DNA from: Atrichornis clamosus
Taxonomy: Eukaryota; Chordata; Aves; Passeriformes; Menuridae
DNA length: 64,000 bases
Assembly: GCA_013400975.1 (NCBI GenBank)
Contig: WBMZ01009460.1
Location: forward strand, 186,001-250,000
Reading direction: 5' to 3'
Below the pieces are notes generated by a model that worked only from the letters and a program-made list of their open reading frames with translations, did not search any database and was not told the origin of the DNA. Below, piece by piece: positions 23,690 through 35,799 of the stretch (within the stretch, counting starts at the first letter, position 1; every line of letters starts with the position of its first letter). The translations under genes were made by a program, and so were the position numbers.

Positions 23690-26300
23690 CAGAGGAGAGG
23701 AGAAAGCACAAGTAGCAGTGGGGGCTGAGTGGAACATCCCAGCTGGGTGGATGGGAGGTGGCAGGAAGGATCAGGAGTCTGCAGGGAGCCTGGAGAGCAG
23801 CTCACAGAGGGGGACAGTGCTGGATCCCAATGACCCTTTCCAACATGGAAGCAGAAGTTTTTTCCCTTCCTACAGGACCCAATTCCCTTTAGTCCTGCAC
23901 TGAGATTTCCTCACTACCCTGGGTGAACGGGGAGGTGCTTGGCTGGGACTGGAGCCTGCTGAGGCTCACGGGGCCAAGCCCCAGAGCAGCACGTGTGCGC
24001 ACACACTCACCCTCCCTCGTCCCAGGAGCAGGGAGGGGGTCAGCCCGGGAGAAGGGGCTTTGAAGGCTGACAGCCTCAGGTGTGAGCCTGTGACTGAGAC
24101 ATTCCTGCGAAGCAGGAGCAAGAGATTTGTTACCTGGAGAGGGCTGATGCTTGACGAGTGATGTCTTCATCCAGCTGTCCAAGAGCTGCCTGCAGGCAGC
24201 TTCTGCTTCGTCAGGGCCAAGAGCCTGAATGCAAGACTTAGTAAGGTCCTTAAGACATCTGTGAAAGAGGGAGAGGACTGAGGAAAAAAAAAAAAAAAAA
24301 CTAGCTGGGGAAAGGGTGCCTCTCCTGTTTCCGTGTCAGCTGGCGAGGAGCTGTGGAAGGCTCGCAGAGCTCCGGCCTGCCTGCGCACTCCTCAGCGTGG
24401 GACCTGCAGAAACGTGTTCCCCCTCCTCAGGAACTCTGTCGCTAATCTGGCAGCCAGCCCTCGAAAGGGGGATGGCCAAGCAGCCACAGCTCTGGAAAAC
24501 AGAGACAGTGGGACATACGGAGTCGTCAGCATTTTTCTGCTTCCCAGAACTTTTTTCTCCAGTGGTGAGGCATTCCTGGACAGAGAATGCCAGGTTGACA
24601 GCAGGCCTGGTTTACTGCGGAATCTGACAAAGACTAGTCACAAGTACCCCATGTACTGCTAGATGAAGATCAGGGGGAGGATTTTGAAAGAGAATATTTG
24701 GGTGCCTTGTGGCAAGGAGCAAGAGCCTGAAGGAAAGCCCATTGTGCAGGAGAGATGAGCTCCTGGGTGTCATCCCACCCACACTGCTGGAAGGGCCTGC
24801 CAGCACAGGGAAACAAGTACATTACCCTGTGCCCCCCTCCCCTTATCTGTAAATCCAGGCTGGTTCATTACCACCACATTTTTAGAGTCAACACATGAGG
24901 TTTAATTTATTAGTGCCCATAAAATCCTTTGCATTCCAGGGTGGGAGTTCTCTGCAGCACAAACCTCACTGCTGCCTTCTGCTGCCAAAGCACGCCTGTC
25001 ACTTCTTGGTGCTCACCAGACCACAGCAAGGCACTTCCTGGGTAGCACCAAATCGGGATATTTTACTAGGGTGTAGTTCACTTTTCTTTCCTCTCACGTG
25101 GATTTTATGCTTTGTAAAATAACACCTCAGAGAACCCCATCTCCCCACCACGGAACCACAGCGACAAGACTTGGCACTGTGCAGTTCCACTCTCAAGGGG
25201 GATGCAGCCCAAACCATGGCACCTTTGCTGCAACTGGGAACAACACCACTCACCAGTGCTGGGAACAGCATGGCAGCTACTGGTAATTCACATTACTTGA
25301 CCGTCAGATGGTCTCCATTTGCTCCTCACCCAGCCTAGATCCTAGTTAGGGCATCACAGCAAAGCCAGGGCCAGACAAGGAGCCCTGGGACATCAAGAGG
25401 GCCCCAGGAGACAGAGACAAGGTGAGAGACAGGAGACAGGCACTCCCTACCTGCTCTGTCCAGGTGGAGCTGTTCAGGAATACTTTCAGTTTTGGCTAAT
25501 CCCCTTTCAGAAATACATTTCAAGCCTTGTCTCTGAAGGTCCTCGAGGCAAGACAGCTTCTGCTATAAACCTTTGGCTAAAGAGTGAAACTTAACCACGC
25601 TCAATTTACCTCCCCACCTGAGGGCACGTCAGTCTTACCCTGGCTTCTGGAGTTTCAGGTTTGTGGCTCAGCAACATGAAGGACAGAAAAATGGACGTCT
25701 TGCATCTTGTCTGAAAGATGCAGGGTCAGAGGGGCTTTCCTAGTCTGCGTTAGGAAGAGAGTTGGAGATGGTGTTATGGGAAAGGGTAATTGCTTGTGTT
25801 TGCAGTCAGACTTGCAGCACCACAGCTGCTGGGAATTTGCTTTCCAATGCATCCCAGCAGTCATTGTCGCCACATGGGGACGTGCAGGGGACTAGAGCAG
25901 GGTAAAGATGTACGAGCATCACATGATGGTGAAAGGAATCAGATACTGCCATGTGCTCTACAACTGGGTGCCAGTTACAGGTTACACTCCCATTTCTTTC
26001 CCAGCAAACACATTTCCACTTGATGCAGTGCCCTGAAAGCCATGTCTGGAGGCTCAAGCAACCCAGAGGACCCCAGGACTTGCACAAGTCACCCCCAGCC
26101 AGGCTCACCACAGGCCATTGCATAGGGGTTAAAAGGCTCCACATGGCTCTCATTGCTCTTCCTTTTATCCTGGTCATGCCCAGCAGGCAGAGAGCTGGAG
26201 GAGGTGGGGAGAAGGAAGAGGGGTGGGAGAGGGTTAAACCTGAGGGAGGCAGGGAACAGCCTGGCCATGGGTTTTAGCACAGCCAGCAAGAACACTGCTC
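23690..26300. other. Non-coding stretch, no gene recognised
   Basis: No repeat family or gene was recognised. A run of A residues lies at 24284-24300. GC is moderately raised at about 23700-24060 and 24330-24450 with a few CpG, but too few for an island. Frames of 60-123 codons occur on both strands without domains. Confidence 0.55.
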
Positions 26301-26304
26301 ACCC

Positions 26305-26392
26305 GCCTGCCTCAGGGGCTATTAGGGGACTGTGGGGACTTTCATCTCCAGGTCACAAGTTCAAATCTGGTCCAAGTCAGGGACAACAAAGG
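26305..26392 (+). repeat. tRNA-like SINE remnant (copy A)
   Basis: TTTCATCTCCAGGTCACAAG (26340-26359) followed by TTCAAATCTGG (26360-26370) and TCCAAGTCAG matches the other three copies at the same spacing. GTTCAAATC is close to the RNA polymerase III B box (GGTTCRANTCC), and the upstream part corresponds to the anticodon-arm side of a tRNA head. No intact A box or full cloverleaf is visible, so this is not a functional tRNA gene. Confidence 0.45.
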
Positions 26393-26394
26393 TA

Positions 26395-27420
26395 TTATGT
26401 GAAATTAATTGCTGGTCTCAAGTCCAATTCCTAGTACATGTGTGTCCACTTCAGTAAAACTTGCCCCAGCTAAAGGCCACTTGAGCACAGGGCAGAGAAG
26501 TGAGGGGTGGGGAAGCTCCTGCCTCATCCCCAGATGGAAACTCCCCTTTGGCAAAGGTCAGGGTGATCAAACAGCGCTTCTCCTGCTCTCTCCAATTCCA
26601 GAGGTATTGTTCTCACACCACATATGCTTTTGCAGAGAAATAACTTCAAGTTTTCTCAGATTCACATGCACCAAGTTAATAATTCAGTTGTAACCCCTAA
26701 TATGATGCTGGAATCTATCTTTTCCAAGGAAAAATATCTGAGATAACAGGATGGAGTTAGGGCAGGGACAGATGTTTTGGTCCAATTTTTCACAGCCATT
26801 AGCACAACAGTCCCTCACCCACGAGGACAGGAATAAGAACCCATCACTGCTCTGAACCACCACCAGGCAGCACCGCTCTGGCTCCCAGAGAGAACCAGTG
26901 CTCTCCTTCGAAGAAAGCAAAAGAAAACTTCTGAGGGAAAGCCACTGAGGTGTTTAAAACAGAAAGCTAAACATCAAAATACTTTTAAAATCACATTCAT
27001 GGAAAAATGACTCAGCTGTTTTAACAGAGCAGGAAACTATGGGATGCAAACAAGAGGGTCCACAGCAAGTTGGCAACCCAGGAGTTCCTAGCAATTGTGC
27101 TCCAGATGGTATCTCCGTAGCACCACATGGGACATGGGGAAAACACACCATAACCTGCCTTAGCTGCTCCTGAGCTGTCTTTAGAGCTGCCAGAAACAGC
27201 TGTACATACAAAAGGACATTTTTGTTTTCTTCCTGGACCGTGTGCTCCCAGCCGAGGGCTGAGCACTGACTTCAAGTGCTCCCAGCATTTATTTTCCACC
27301 TTTAAACTGGACAACACACACCTCTGCCCATCTCCCCACTGGGGCAGGGCTGCTCTGCAGCCACCAGGACGGACTCACCCCCAACTGATGCACATCCATG
27401 ACACACACGCACTCCCTCAT
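26395..27420. other. Non-coding stretch, nothing recognised
   Basis: Frames of up to 98 codons lie on both strands between 26409 and 27317 without domains. No repeat was recognised. Confidence 0.6.
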
Positions 27421-27424
27421 GCTA

Positions 27425-28030
27425 ACCAGAAGCATTACCTTGTTTAATTCCTCTGTCAAAAATGACAGCAGATGGTCTCAGCTGGGAAATGTTGCTTGTC
27501 CCTGGAGTTACAGCTGTACCTCTCCTGACTGCTCGCCTCTCCCAATTTGAAGCAAATCTGCCTCCTGTCAGGCAGCAGTTCATTCTGCCCCTACAGCCCA
27601 CCCCATACTGGCTCCCATTTAAAAATAAAAGATTGCCTTTTCTGAGCTGCTTATTGCTGCCTGCACTGACAATAATTCTGTGGAAATTGGTCGTTGCCAC
27701 CGCTGATGGCCATTAGCATGCTGACCTGCTTTGACTTCGCCATCAGCTTTGAATATCAAATCAGTGATTAACGACTTCCAGTAATGACCCTGCCAGGAGC
27801 ATCCCTGTGTTTCTCCAAGAAGGTACCCTCTGAACTAGATCATTACAGGAGCTTGTCATTCGTCAGCAATTTAAAAGCTGATAAGTCAGCAGGGCACTTG
27901 GGATGAGGCTGTGCTGGTTTCTTTGATGGCTGTTGTGCTTTTCCTTTTTCACCAGCAGAGACAGATAAAATTCGTGTGGTTATGGCCACTACTGTTTGCT
28001 TAACAGCACCTGAGAGAATAAAATGAGAAA
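27425..28030. promoter_or_regulatory. Candidate conserved non-coding element with TALE-type motifs
   Basis: About 600 bp of repeat-free sequence with unusually even, complex texture. It includes a perfect inverted repeat CTGTCA-AAAA-TGACAG (27453-27468) and a further CTGTCA at 27565-27570. TGACAG/CTGTCA is the core bound by MEIS, PKNOX and TGIF TALE homeodomain proteins. Downstream are GATTAACGACTT (27766-27777), TAAAAGCTGATAAGTCAG and a TTTAAT-type cluster. It is the most enhancer-like stretch in the window by eye. Frames of 84 and 92 codons on opposite strands are not coding-like. Conservation is not measured. Confidence 0.4.
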
Positions 28031-28034
28031 AATC

Positions 28035-29880
28035 ACTCCTTACTTGCCCCCTTCTGAACCTCTTTCCAAAAGAGTCGTAATATTGATCATCTAAAGCTGG
28101 GATTCAAAAAAGTCACACTAAGTCCAAAATTTGTTGCGCAGTTACAGCTCAAAGACACTACAAAAAAGAAAAAATAGCGTCACACACTATTCCAACAAAT
28201 ACACATTTTTCCAGCTCCAAAAATGCTGGCAGATTAATTCTGACAGTCTAGGTGTCTGTGTTGTGTTAAATAGTATCCAGCACCCTACAAGTGCCTGCTT
28301 CCTCAGCATGCAAGTGTAAAATCAGTGCAGCTCCTGCACATGCCGAAGATGATCCAGATCAGGTTCATCGCTGACCAGTCCATTGCACAAAGCCAGTACT
28401 AAACACAGCCTCAGAGACTGGGTGCTGGGCAAACTACACCTTGGTCTGCCAAGGCACCTCAGCTGCTCACAGAAAAATAAAGGTTTAACAAAGCCTGGGC
28501 CAGAAAACCCAATCCAAGGTAACACATACATTTTAAAAACATCCAGTCATCCCTTTGATACTTTTACAGGGCTTTCTAAAGAGCTCCCTGGAGCTGCATC
28601 AAGCCCAAGCACTACAAAGAGCAGGTGAGCCATGCTTGGAAGCTGCCTTCACATCTGCAAGTGCTTTATGGTCCTAGAGAGGAAGGGAGAGGAAGAGGGG
28701 ATCCTCTAATGAGGTTATTACCAGTGTCTGGCACTGCAGCAAGGCTGTACAGTGCCTGCTGCACTCCCTCCTCCCACAGGAAAGGAAAACCCTTTGTGGG
28801 AAGGATTTAAAGGGCTCTGACTGAGACACCAAAGGTACCACCTCTCAGGAGAGAGTCAGGGCCATGGGGCAATCTGGCAGGCAAAGGAAAGGTTTCTGGT
28901 TTCTCCGCAAAATAATCAGCAGAGGGTCTTCACCACAAGATGTACTTGTGTGTTTACAGTCTTGATTTACGTGGCAAAAAAGAGCTAATTGAGGCTTGTT
29001 ATACTGCATTTGGTGAAGAGCTGCTCCTTGCCTCAGTTTCCTTCTTACTTCCAAAGGGTTAACTCTGACTCCAAGACAACCAGAAGTCCCTATTTCCATC
29101 TATTTCAACGGTAATAACCGGGTCCCAGGAGGAAGGAAACCATCAGGCAAAAACCATCCCTCACATCAGCACTGCCAGCAGGCCCAAGACACAGAACGAA
29201 AAGCTGCTCTCCCTGACCCCTTTTCCCCACACAACACTGACATGGAGGCTGACACAGCAGCGAGCACAGAGCTACCCCAAGCTCAAACAGGCATCCTCAT
29301 CCTAGCACAGGGATGAGCCACATCCTACCACAGGCCCCCGGAGACCCCACCTTCCATCACAGCAGCCCCTGCCAGCCCTACAGACAGCTCTGCATCTCGC
29401 AGCTGCGGCCCAGCAAGGGGGAACCAGAGCCACAGCACCACCTCCTCTCAGCCTGAGTTTCCACATACTCCCCTCCCAGCCCTGCTCACTTGCTGGGAAA
29501 GCACCAGAGCAGAAGAAGAAAGACACAGCTCTGTTTTTCCTCACAAACAGCTGAACAAGCAGACACCCATCAGGAAGCCCTGCCAAGGCTCCCTTCTCCT
29601 ACCTGCTGTTGGGAAACTTTCTTCAAGGTATCCTTGTTTGCTTCATTGCAACCTCATCATCCCTCATCTCTCTTGGTTTAGTTTTTCAATCCTTCCACTT
29701 GCCTCATAGCATGTTTCCAAACCATGACCAAAAAAACTGCAACAAAAGAAAACAACCAACCCCAAGCAAACAAAAACCCCAAAACCAATAACCAAAACCT
29801 TCCCCCTTTCCAGCAACAACTATTTCCTTTTCCAGCCACCCTTTAATAAGTTCAGTGAGGAGCCAGCTTCCTCTAGGGCT
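28035..29880. other. Non-coding stretch, no gene recognised
   Basis: No gene or repeat family was recognised. An A/C-rich, stop-poor tract lies at 29720-29800. A word resembling CTCAGTTTCC at 29034-29043 recalls MIR but the flanks do not support it. Confidence 0.55.
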
Positions 29881-29884
29881 CCCA

Positions 29885-30185
29885 TCAGAGCTTCTTATCA
29901 ATTAGGGTAATTGGCACCCAGCTGAGCCTATCTCCCTGTTGGGACCCATTACCACTCAATCAAGACTTGCCCGGGCCCTGCCCTCCTCCCCGTTACAGCT
30001 CTCCTCTCTATCAGTGCACAGGTCTGTGCACAAAATCCTCTCGAGGCCGTGTGGTTGTCCATCCATCCTGTCTGGAAAGGCAGGGATAATGATAATGGGC
30101 GTAATGAGCAGGCGGCGCTCTCGGGGAGCTTTGCTCCTAGCTGTTCTCTGGCACTGGGGCCATGCAATTAGCCTTGTCCCCATGT
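29885..30185. promoter_or_regulatory. Candidate conserved non-coding element
   Basis: The stretch begins with CTTATCAATTAGGGTAATTG (29893-29912) and later has tandem GATAAT words (30085-30090 and 30091-30096) followed by GGGCGTAATGAGC. Six or more CpG are retained between 30045 and 30125 inside a mixed-composition sequence. Paired ATTA/AATTG cores with retained CpG fit a developmental enhancer. No repeat or coding evidence. Conservation is inferred only. Confidence 0.33.
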
Positions 30186-30189
30186 CATA

Positions 30190-32445
30190 GGCAGGACCGC
30201 TTTTTGAGGGAAAGGTGGAGACCTGGGAAGTGTGGGGCGTCCCCAGGCAGAGCTCCTTGCTCTCGGTGGCATCAGGTGGGGGATCAGTCCCTGCTATGCA
30301 CTAGGTCCAGTATCACATCCTTGTGAGAACAGCACCTCTACTTTTTGTGGCCCTGGGTACACCTAAGTCACCTTTCCAAGGGCTTTTTTCCTTTTATCAA
30401 ATCATAAGGGTCAGAAAGCAAATAACAGCAACCGGACATGAGGGAAAGAAAAGAGCTCCATAATCTTCTTTAACCTTGTGCTTTCTTTAAAGTCTGGATT
30501 TACTTAGTTTGGCTGCTTGGAGCTGATGTTCTGGGATGCTTTCAAGTAGTTGGATGAGACAGGGAGCTGGCCCAGTTGTTTTCTGTGTCCTCTTTACCAC
30601 CACTTCCACAGGGTCCCCCGGGGGCAGCAGCCCCTCTTAAACTGTGTAGCCACGAAAGACAGAGAAACCAGTCTTTCTCTCCCCTCTCCTTGCCAGGAAC
30701 CGTCTCCCCACTTGAAGCTGTCAGCATCGTGCTGAACTCCTCCAGCTACTCCCTAAACGCACTTTAAATCCCCTGTCAAACCCACAGGCTTGGGTTCATC
30801 TGCATCCACCTGTCTCCTCCAGAGATGTATCTTGCTCAGTTGTGCAGCCCTGAGCAAACCAAAGCCGCCAAGCAGGAGCACAGGTTCCTGCCTTGCTCCC
30901 CTCTTTGATTTATTTCTGTGCCACACACCTCCAAACAGCACACCAAGGCTTGGTCTACTTTTAATATATACATGAAAATATCCATGTCGGCGTTTCCATG
31001 TGTGTATAAAAGCAGGGGGACAGGGAAAGGGAAATTTGTCACATGACCTTGCAACTCGGAGCCAGCCAGAAAGCATTTCTTCTCTCATGTTTCTGAAAAT
31101 AACCGGCACACATTTGACTTCAAAGTAATAAACAGTACAGATATTTTCCAGCCATATTTATATCACTGGAGGAGGACGCAGCAGGGGACTGGGTTAGTGA
31201 ACTAGTTTTTCTCTCTGCTGCTCACGTTCTGGATGAACTGAAGCAGTATTTCCAGAAAAATCATCCATTCCCAGGCGAAAATCGCTTTCTTTGCCCCTTC
31301 CCTTGTCTGCTTTCCAGGACGTTCAGGGAATTCACATCAGCATCAAACAAGAGTCCCATCTCCCTGCTGCTATCCAGCTCACAGGAGAGGGAGAGAGATG
31401 GGCTCTCTGGCTCTGCCTGGTGCATGGACACCATCTGTCTTGAGTGTCTGAAGTCATTTACTTCCCATTTTTGAGGTGTTTGAGCTAATGATACTAATTT
31501 ATGTCCAGCATATTAGACTCCTAGGGATTCATGTCGGGACTGACCTTCTGATCACAGACCTATGAAAGCCTGATTGTATTCTGCTCATGTTTTGAGATCA
31601 GCCATGTTATGCCTGAAGCCCTTAATGACTGTTTCTGCTGCTGTTACGAGCAATCTCCTAACTGACTGTCCTGCAGTCCCAGATGCCAGAGCCCACCGGC
31701 AGCATCACCCCACGACTGGTCAGCCACACACACCCCACTCGAGTCCACAAGGCCTGGCATTCCTGGGGATGTCGTGAAGGTGATGTGGGTGTGCTCAGGG
31801 TGTCCCAGACCTCCTAAGCACAAACAACGGTGACTTGTTACATGAGTGAGCTCATTCACAAGGAATAGGCTCCCTCCAGGAAGATCTCTCTCAGGAATTT
31901 TGCACCAAACTGTGGGTCTGGGAGTGCTAACTCAGCCAAGGAGAAATGCCTTGCACAGCAGACCTGGGACCCCGTCTGGGATGTGTGGGCTCCATTAATT
32001 CCATCCTGTACAGATACTAAAAAGAAAAGGGGACTAAAGATATGGCCACACTGGGCCATAAGAACCTCCTGAGATCCGTGGCCATCCTCAGCACTGACTC
32101 TTAACAATCTCAAGAAAGATACTTAACCGTCCCCTCCCTGCTTTCCCTCCTGTAGCACAGTTCATCTATCACACAAACAATCGTAACAATTCCAGTTGTC
32201 TCTCAGGGGACTGTGAGCCATTGCACCCCACTTTGCTCCCTCCTGAGCTGCCCTACATCAGTGTGGGAGCCTGAATCTCCCCACGTGGCACATCTGTGAC
32301 TTTACCACTATTTATGGCAAAGCAGCCGCATTTTCTAAAAACTGTCTCCTAAAACTGAGCCAAATAGTCATCCAACCCATCCATAAAAAACACAGGTTCT
32401 ACATAAGGTTTCCTTTCATTTGTGTATGGGCCAGGGAGGAATAAG
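30190..32445. other. Non-coding stretch, no gene recognised
   Basis: No gene is supported. A TATAAAAG word at 31005-31012 lies in an AT-rich patch (30955-31015) but has no CpG island, exon or splice donor behind it. Frames up to 118 codons overlap on both strands at 30753-31109. Confidence 0.55.
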
Positions 32446-32449
32446 TCTA

Positions 32450-32840
32450 CACTTCTTCGGTGAAAGGTAGAAAATTATTTATATTCTTCTCATTAGATAA
32501 TTTTTTGGGTTTTTTTTTTTAATTAATAGTTTCACCTATTGCTGAATTGCAGCGATTTTTAGGAAGAACTTGGCCAAAGAGCTAGACAAAAATACATCGC
32601 CCAGCTCCTTCCAGGGAAAGAAACAGGTGAAGGGGCCATCCACCACCACATCAAAGCAGAGCTCCCCGCTTTGTAGTGCCGTGAATGAGACTCGTTTTGT
32701 CCTCCTAACAAGTGGGTCCCGTGTGGAAGACGGACACATTGATTCTCCGGGCTACTTTTAACGCTGCAGCAAAACCAATCAACTTGATGTCATCGACGGC
32801 TTTTGAGACGCTGACTAAGGATCTCTGGAGGGCGGAGGGA
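32450..32840. promoter_or_regulatory. Candidate conserved non-coding element beside a CpG-rich element
   Basis: The left part is T/A-rich with a TAATTA core (32520-32525). The rest is mixed-composition, repeat-free DNA with retained CpG at about 32553, 32599, 32668, 32681, 32693, 32719, 32730, 32747, 32762, 32795 and 32809. Such CpG retention outside an island suggests constraint. It directly precedes the CpG-rich element at 33.05-33.40 kb, so the two could form one regulatory unit. Frames of 60-70 codons exist but have no domain. Confidence 0.35.
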
Positions 32841-33044
32841 ACAATACAACCTGGAAAACCCTCCTTCCTTTCAGCCTGCCCTGCACTTCCCCTCTCTCCT
32901 TGTTCTCCTTCTCCTCTTTATTAAGCCGCTTTTGTGGGGCTTTCACCCATTCTCTCCAATAGTGAAAAAGTCCAAGCGAGCGAATCTCCTCCCCCTCTTT
33001 TTTTCCCTTTTTTCCCCCCTTTTCTCTCATCCTTTTTCTAAGTA

Positions 33045-33400
33045 GTGCTTGCAAGGGATGGCGGGGCTTTCAGTGCGGTGGGGTCCCCGCCACGCCGCTT
33101 TGTTGGCTGTCCCGGCATTGTGCTTCCCGAGGCAGTGCAGGTGCAGCAGCGTTTTGTCCGGGTGTTAAACACGGGATAATTAGCCCGAGGGAGGGGAACG
33201 GGCATTGCGGCGGTAGCATTCATTACACGGAGACATTCAGGTTCCACAGGAACCGGGATCTGCCCGGTTAGCGCAATCCCGGCTTGTTTCTACCCCTGCT
33301 GCAAGACGGGCGAGAGTTTGGGAAGCAGGATCACACCCGGCGTGGGTTCATTCACCTCCTCTCCGCTTGTACTCGCCACAATCCGGGGGGACATCTCTGA
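33045..33400. promoter_or_regulatory. Compact CpG-rich element, orphan CpG island
   Basis: I count 26 CpG between about 33060 and 33395. With roughly 56% GC this is close to the number expected without CpG depletion, whereas the flanks are strongly depleted. That meets the ratio idea of a CpG island, although it is short. CpG islands mark promoters or unmethylated regulatory DNA. No convincing TATA box, splice donor or coding frame accompanies it. It could be a promoter of an unannotated non-coding RNA, a Polycomb-type element near a developmental gene, or an enhancer. Confidence 0.5.
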
Positions 33401-33404
33401 TGGG

Positions 33405-34475
33405 AAGAATGAATTGCCATCAGCTCTCCACAGCACTTCCACACGCCGGGAATGGTGAAATGGCATACGGGCTCAGGGAGCCAGGGAAGGACACAGAGTC
33501 CTGTAAAAGAAACACAGATAATCTGCACATAAAATACCACAGACAGCCCTGGCATCGAGGGTTAATGAGTGAGGGTCTGCCCTGACTTCAGCAGTTTTTC
33601 TTTGCAGGGCTCATGAAAATAAATCTATAATGCACACCATATGCAGTTTACATGGCATTCGGTCTGGATATTTATTTTGAAAGACAAGAATCTTCACTTG
33701 GTTTCATTTGTCACTGCAAAGGAGAAAGAAGAGGCAGAAAGTAAGCAAAACCAGAAAAACTTTGACCCAAACCCAGAACATCTATGGCAACAATTCCACA
33801 AGGTAACAGATATACATTTCATCCCAGGCAGTACTGCGTGCTTGCTCCGAGGTGTTTGGCACCAGCTCCCTCCAGAGCAGCACTTGAACACTCATCGAGT
33901 AAAGCACACTGCTGGCCCGAGCCCACGAGATGGGCACAAACCTCTACGAGCTGGGAGAAACAAAATGGGAAGTTGTTGGGAATTGAGGGTTATATATTCC
34001 CTTGGGTCCTCGGACCTCCCGTTTCCAGAGTGTGAGTCGCTCCTTATTCACACCTCCCATCTGTAAGCCCAGCCAGGTCAGAGCAACTCCCGTGTTGATT
34101 TAGCAGCATTTTACATTTACTTTGGACTCACTTTGTGCTGGTGTGAATAACTGCATAAGTATCGGGCAATCAGGGGAGCAAAGATGTGCAAGTAAAGCAA
34201 AATAAACCATACAAAAATCTGGAGAGGAGCTGTTCCAAAAAGTCAGTCAAATATTTTTGATCTGCAGAAATTGGGCATCTACATTAAGTACGGGTATAGG
34301 TGGAAGTTGCAGACAACCCTCTCACAGTCCAGGTTAAAATTAAGAATCTCATCTTTTTTCTCCCATCAAGCAAAGGACAGTTCAGCAAAGCCCATGTTTG
34401 TGGGAGTTTTCCACAAAGGGTTTCAGGCAACATAAAATGTTCCTGGCACCATTTTCAGCTGCGTGTCCCAGAGAC
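33405..34475. other. Non-coding stretch, no gene recognised
   Basis: The longest frame is 141 codons (33641-34066 +) and has no domain. No repeat was recognised. Confidence 0.55.
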
Positions 34476-34479
34476 ACTT

Positions 34480-34680
34480 AACTCTGTACTTAATTCAGGT
34501 TTAATAGGCTGCGATTATATTAAATAAATACCAGCTGAACTGATTATTTAATACGTAGTTATAGCTGTTTAACAGCCATGCAATTGACTGTTACATCTCA
34601 ATAAATGTATGCTTTTCATCGATCACCTAGTATTTTATTTCACATCCCATAATTTTCCTATATAACTCTTGGACTTTGAA
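34480..34680. promoter_or_regulatory. Candidate AT-rich regulatory element
   Basis: AT-rich, repeat-free DNA with GCGATTATATTAAATAAATA (34511-34530), TTATTTAATACGTAGTTATA (34544-34563) and TCGATCACCTAG (34619-34630). It contrasts with the GC-richer DNA that follows at 34681. Evidence is texture and motif density only. Confidence 0.28.
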
Positions 34681-34684
34681 AGCA

Positions 34685-35795
34685 TCGCTGGGGGCTGCCG
34701 CAGCCTGCCGTGCCAATCCTGCTCGCAGCAGGAACCTGCCCGAGAGCTGCTGCCTTTCCAGGGACTCATGGTAGGTTAGGTCACTCCCTCCCACTCCTCC
34801 TTGTGTTTTCAGGTGATGTAAAATTCCTCTTTGCACCCCTTCCAGCCTTGTCCAGCTGCTCCATGCCAGTAACACAGCTGCATCCCTCCACCCCAGTGCA
34901 GGCCTCCCCGCAGGAAGTCAGAGATCATTCTGCTCTCAACAGGCTGTAAAGAGTTTAAACCTTCAAGAGCCTCTAGAAATGTATAATCCGGATTTTATCC
35001 TTTAAAATTCATAGTTCCTCACCCACTGATGCTTTCCAACTGATATTTGTGCTCTCCCCTTTGCTATCGGTTTGCCTCCAGCTCTTTGGAAGGCATTTAC
35101 TCAGCTAAGTGGCATCTTCATCCCGGCGCTGTCAGGCGTTTGGAATGATCATAAGATACATAAATAAGAAATTGTTTCTAAAACCTGCATCTATTTGCAG
35201 CCCAGCAAAAGCAGTAACAAGCTGTTACACCAGCACATTTGCTGAGGTCTGACAACTGCACCGCAGATACCCAGGGGTTGTGCTGCAGAGCTGGTCCCCC
35301 CGCCTAATCACTTCTCCAAAGGCAGTGTCAAAATAAAAATGATACATATGCGTATTTAATTACTTTTTGGTGTTGGTATAAACAAAATGGGGTTTTTAAG
35401 GGATACATTTCACAAAGGCTCTCAGACGAGCACCCGCAGAAACTGCAGGCAATGCCATTTCCATGTATTACAGCAATGGAATTTCCATGTTCCAACAGAA
35501 ATTTCAGGGGGACACGGCAAATAGCAGGTTATTTGTCTGATTTGTGTATGTCAGTGTAAGGTCAGTGAGCCTGAAAATACAACTGTCATTTGAAAAGTGT
35601 CAGGGGAAAAAAAAAAAGAGATGTTTTGCACTATTTAGTGCTGCCTACCCTTTCAGAATAAAAAAGACAAACCTCTCCACATTCCTGGCTGTCACAAGCT
35701 GCACTTTCCCATTGAGACCGCAGCCCACCAAAGCCAGTAGTTATAAATGCTCAAGAGCCAATAAACACTCCTCAGAATTTAGTGCTGGAGAAGCA
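34685..35795. other. Non-coding stretch with possible small elements
   Basis: A segment at about 35110-35430 has mixed composition with GATCATAAGATACATAAATA (35146-35165) and ATACATATGCGTATTTAATT (35342-35361), which could be a small regulatory element. A run of A lies at 35608-35618. No gene or repeat family was recognised. Confidence 0.5.
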
Positions 35796-35799
35796 CATG

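Noticed and set aside
24284..24300. Homopolymer A runs (also near 8421, 17428, 45945 and 46686) as retroposon tails
   Set aside because: No processed-gene sequence or target-site duplication was recognised next to them. Birds have few A-tailed retrocopies because CR1 does not make them efficiently.
29025..29060. CTCAGTTTCC word suggesting a plus-strand MIR
   Set aside because: The sequence on both sides does not follow the MIR order, so a single ten-base word is not enough.
30955..31015. TATAAAAG as a promoter
   Set aside because: No initiator, CpG island, exon or splice donor is found downstream; a single TATA word in AT-rich DNA is expected by chance.
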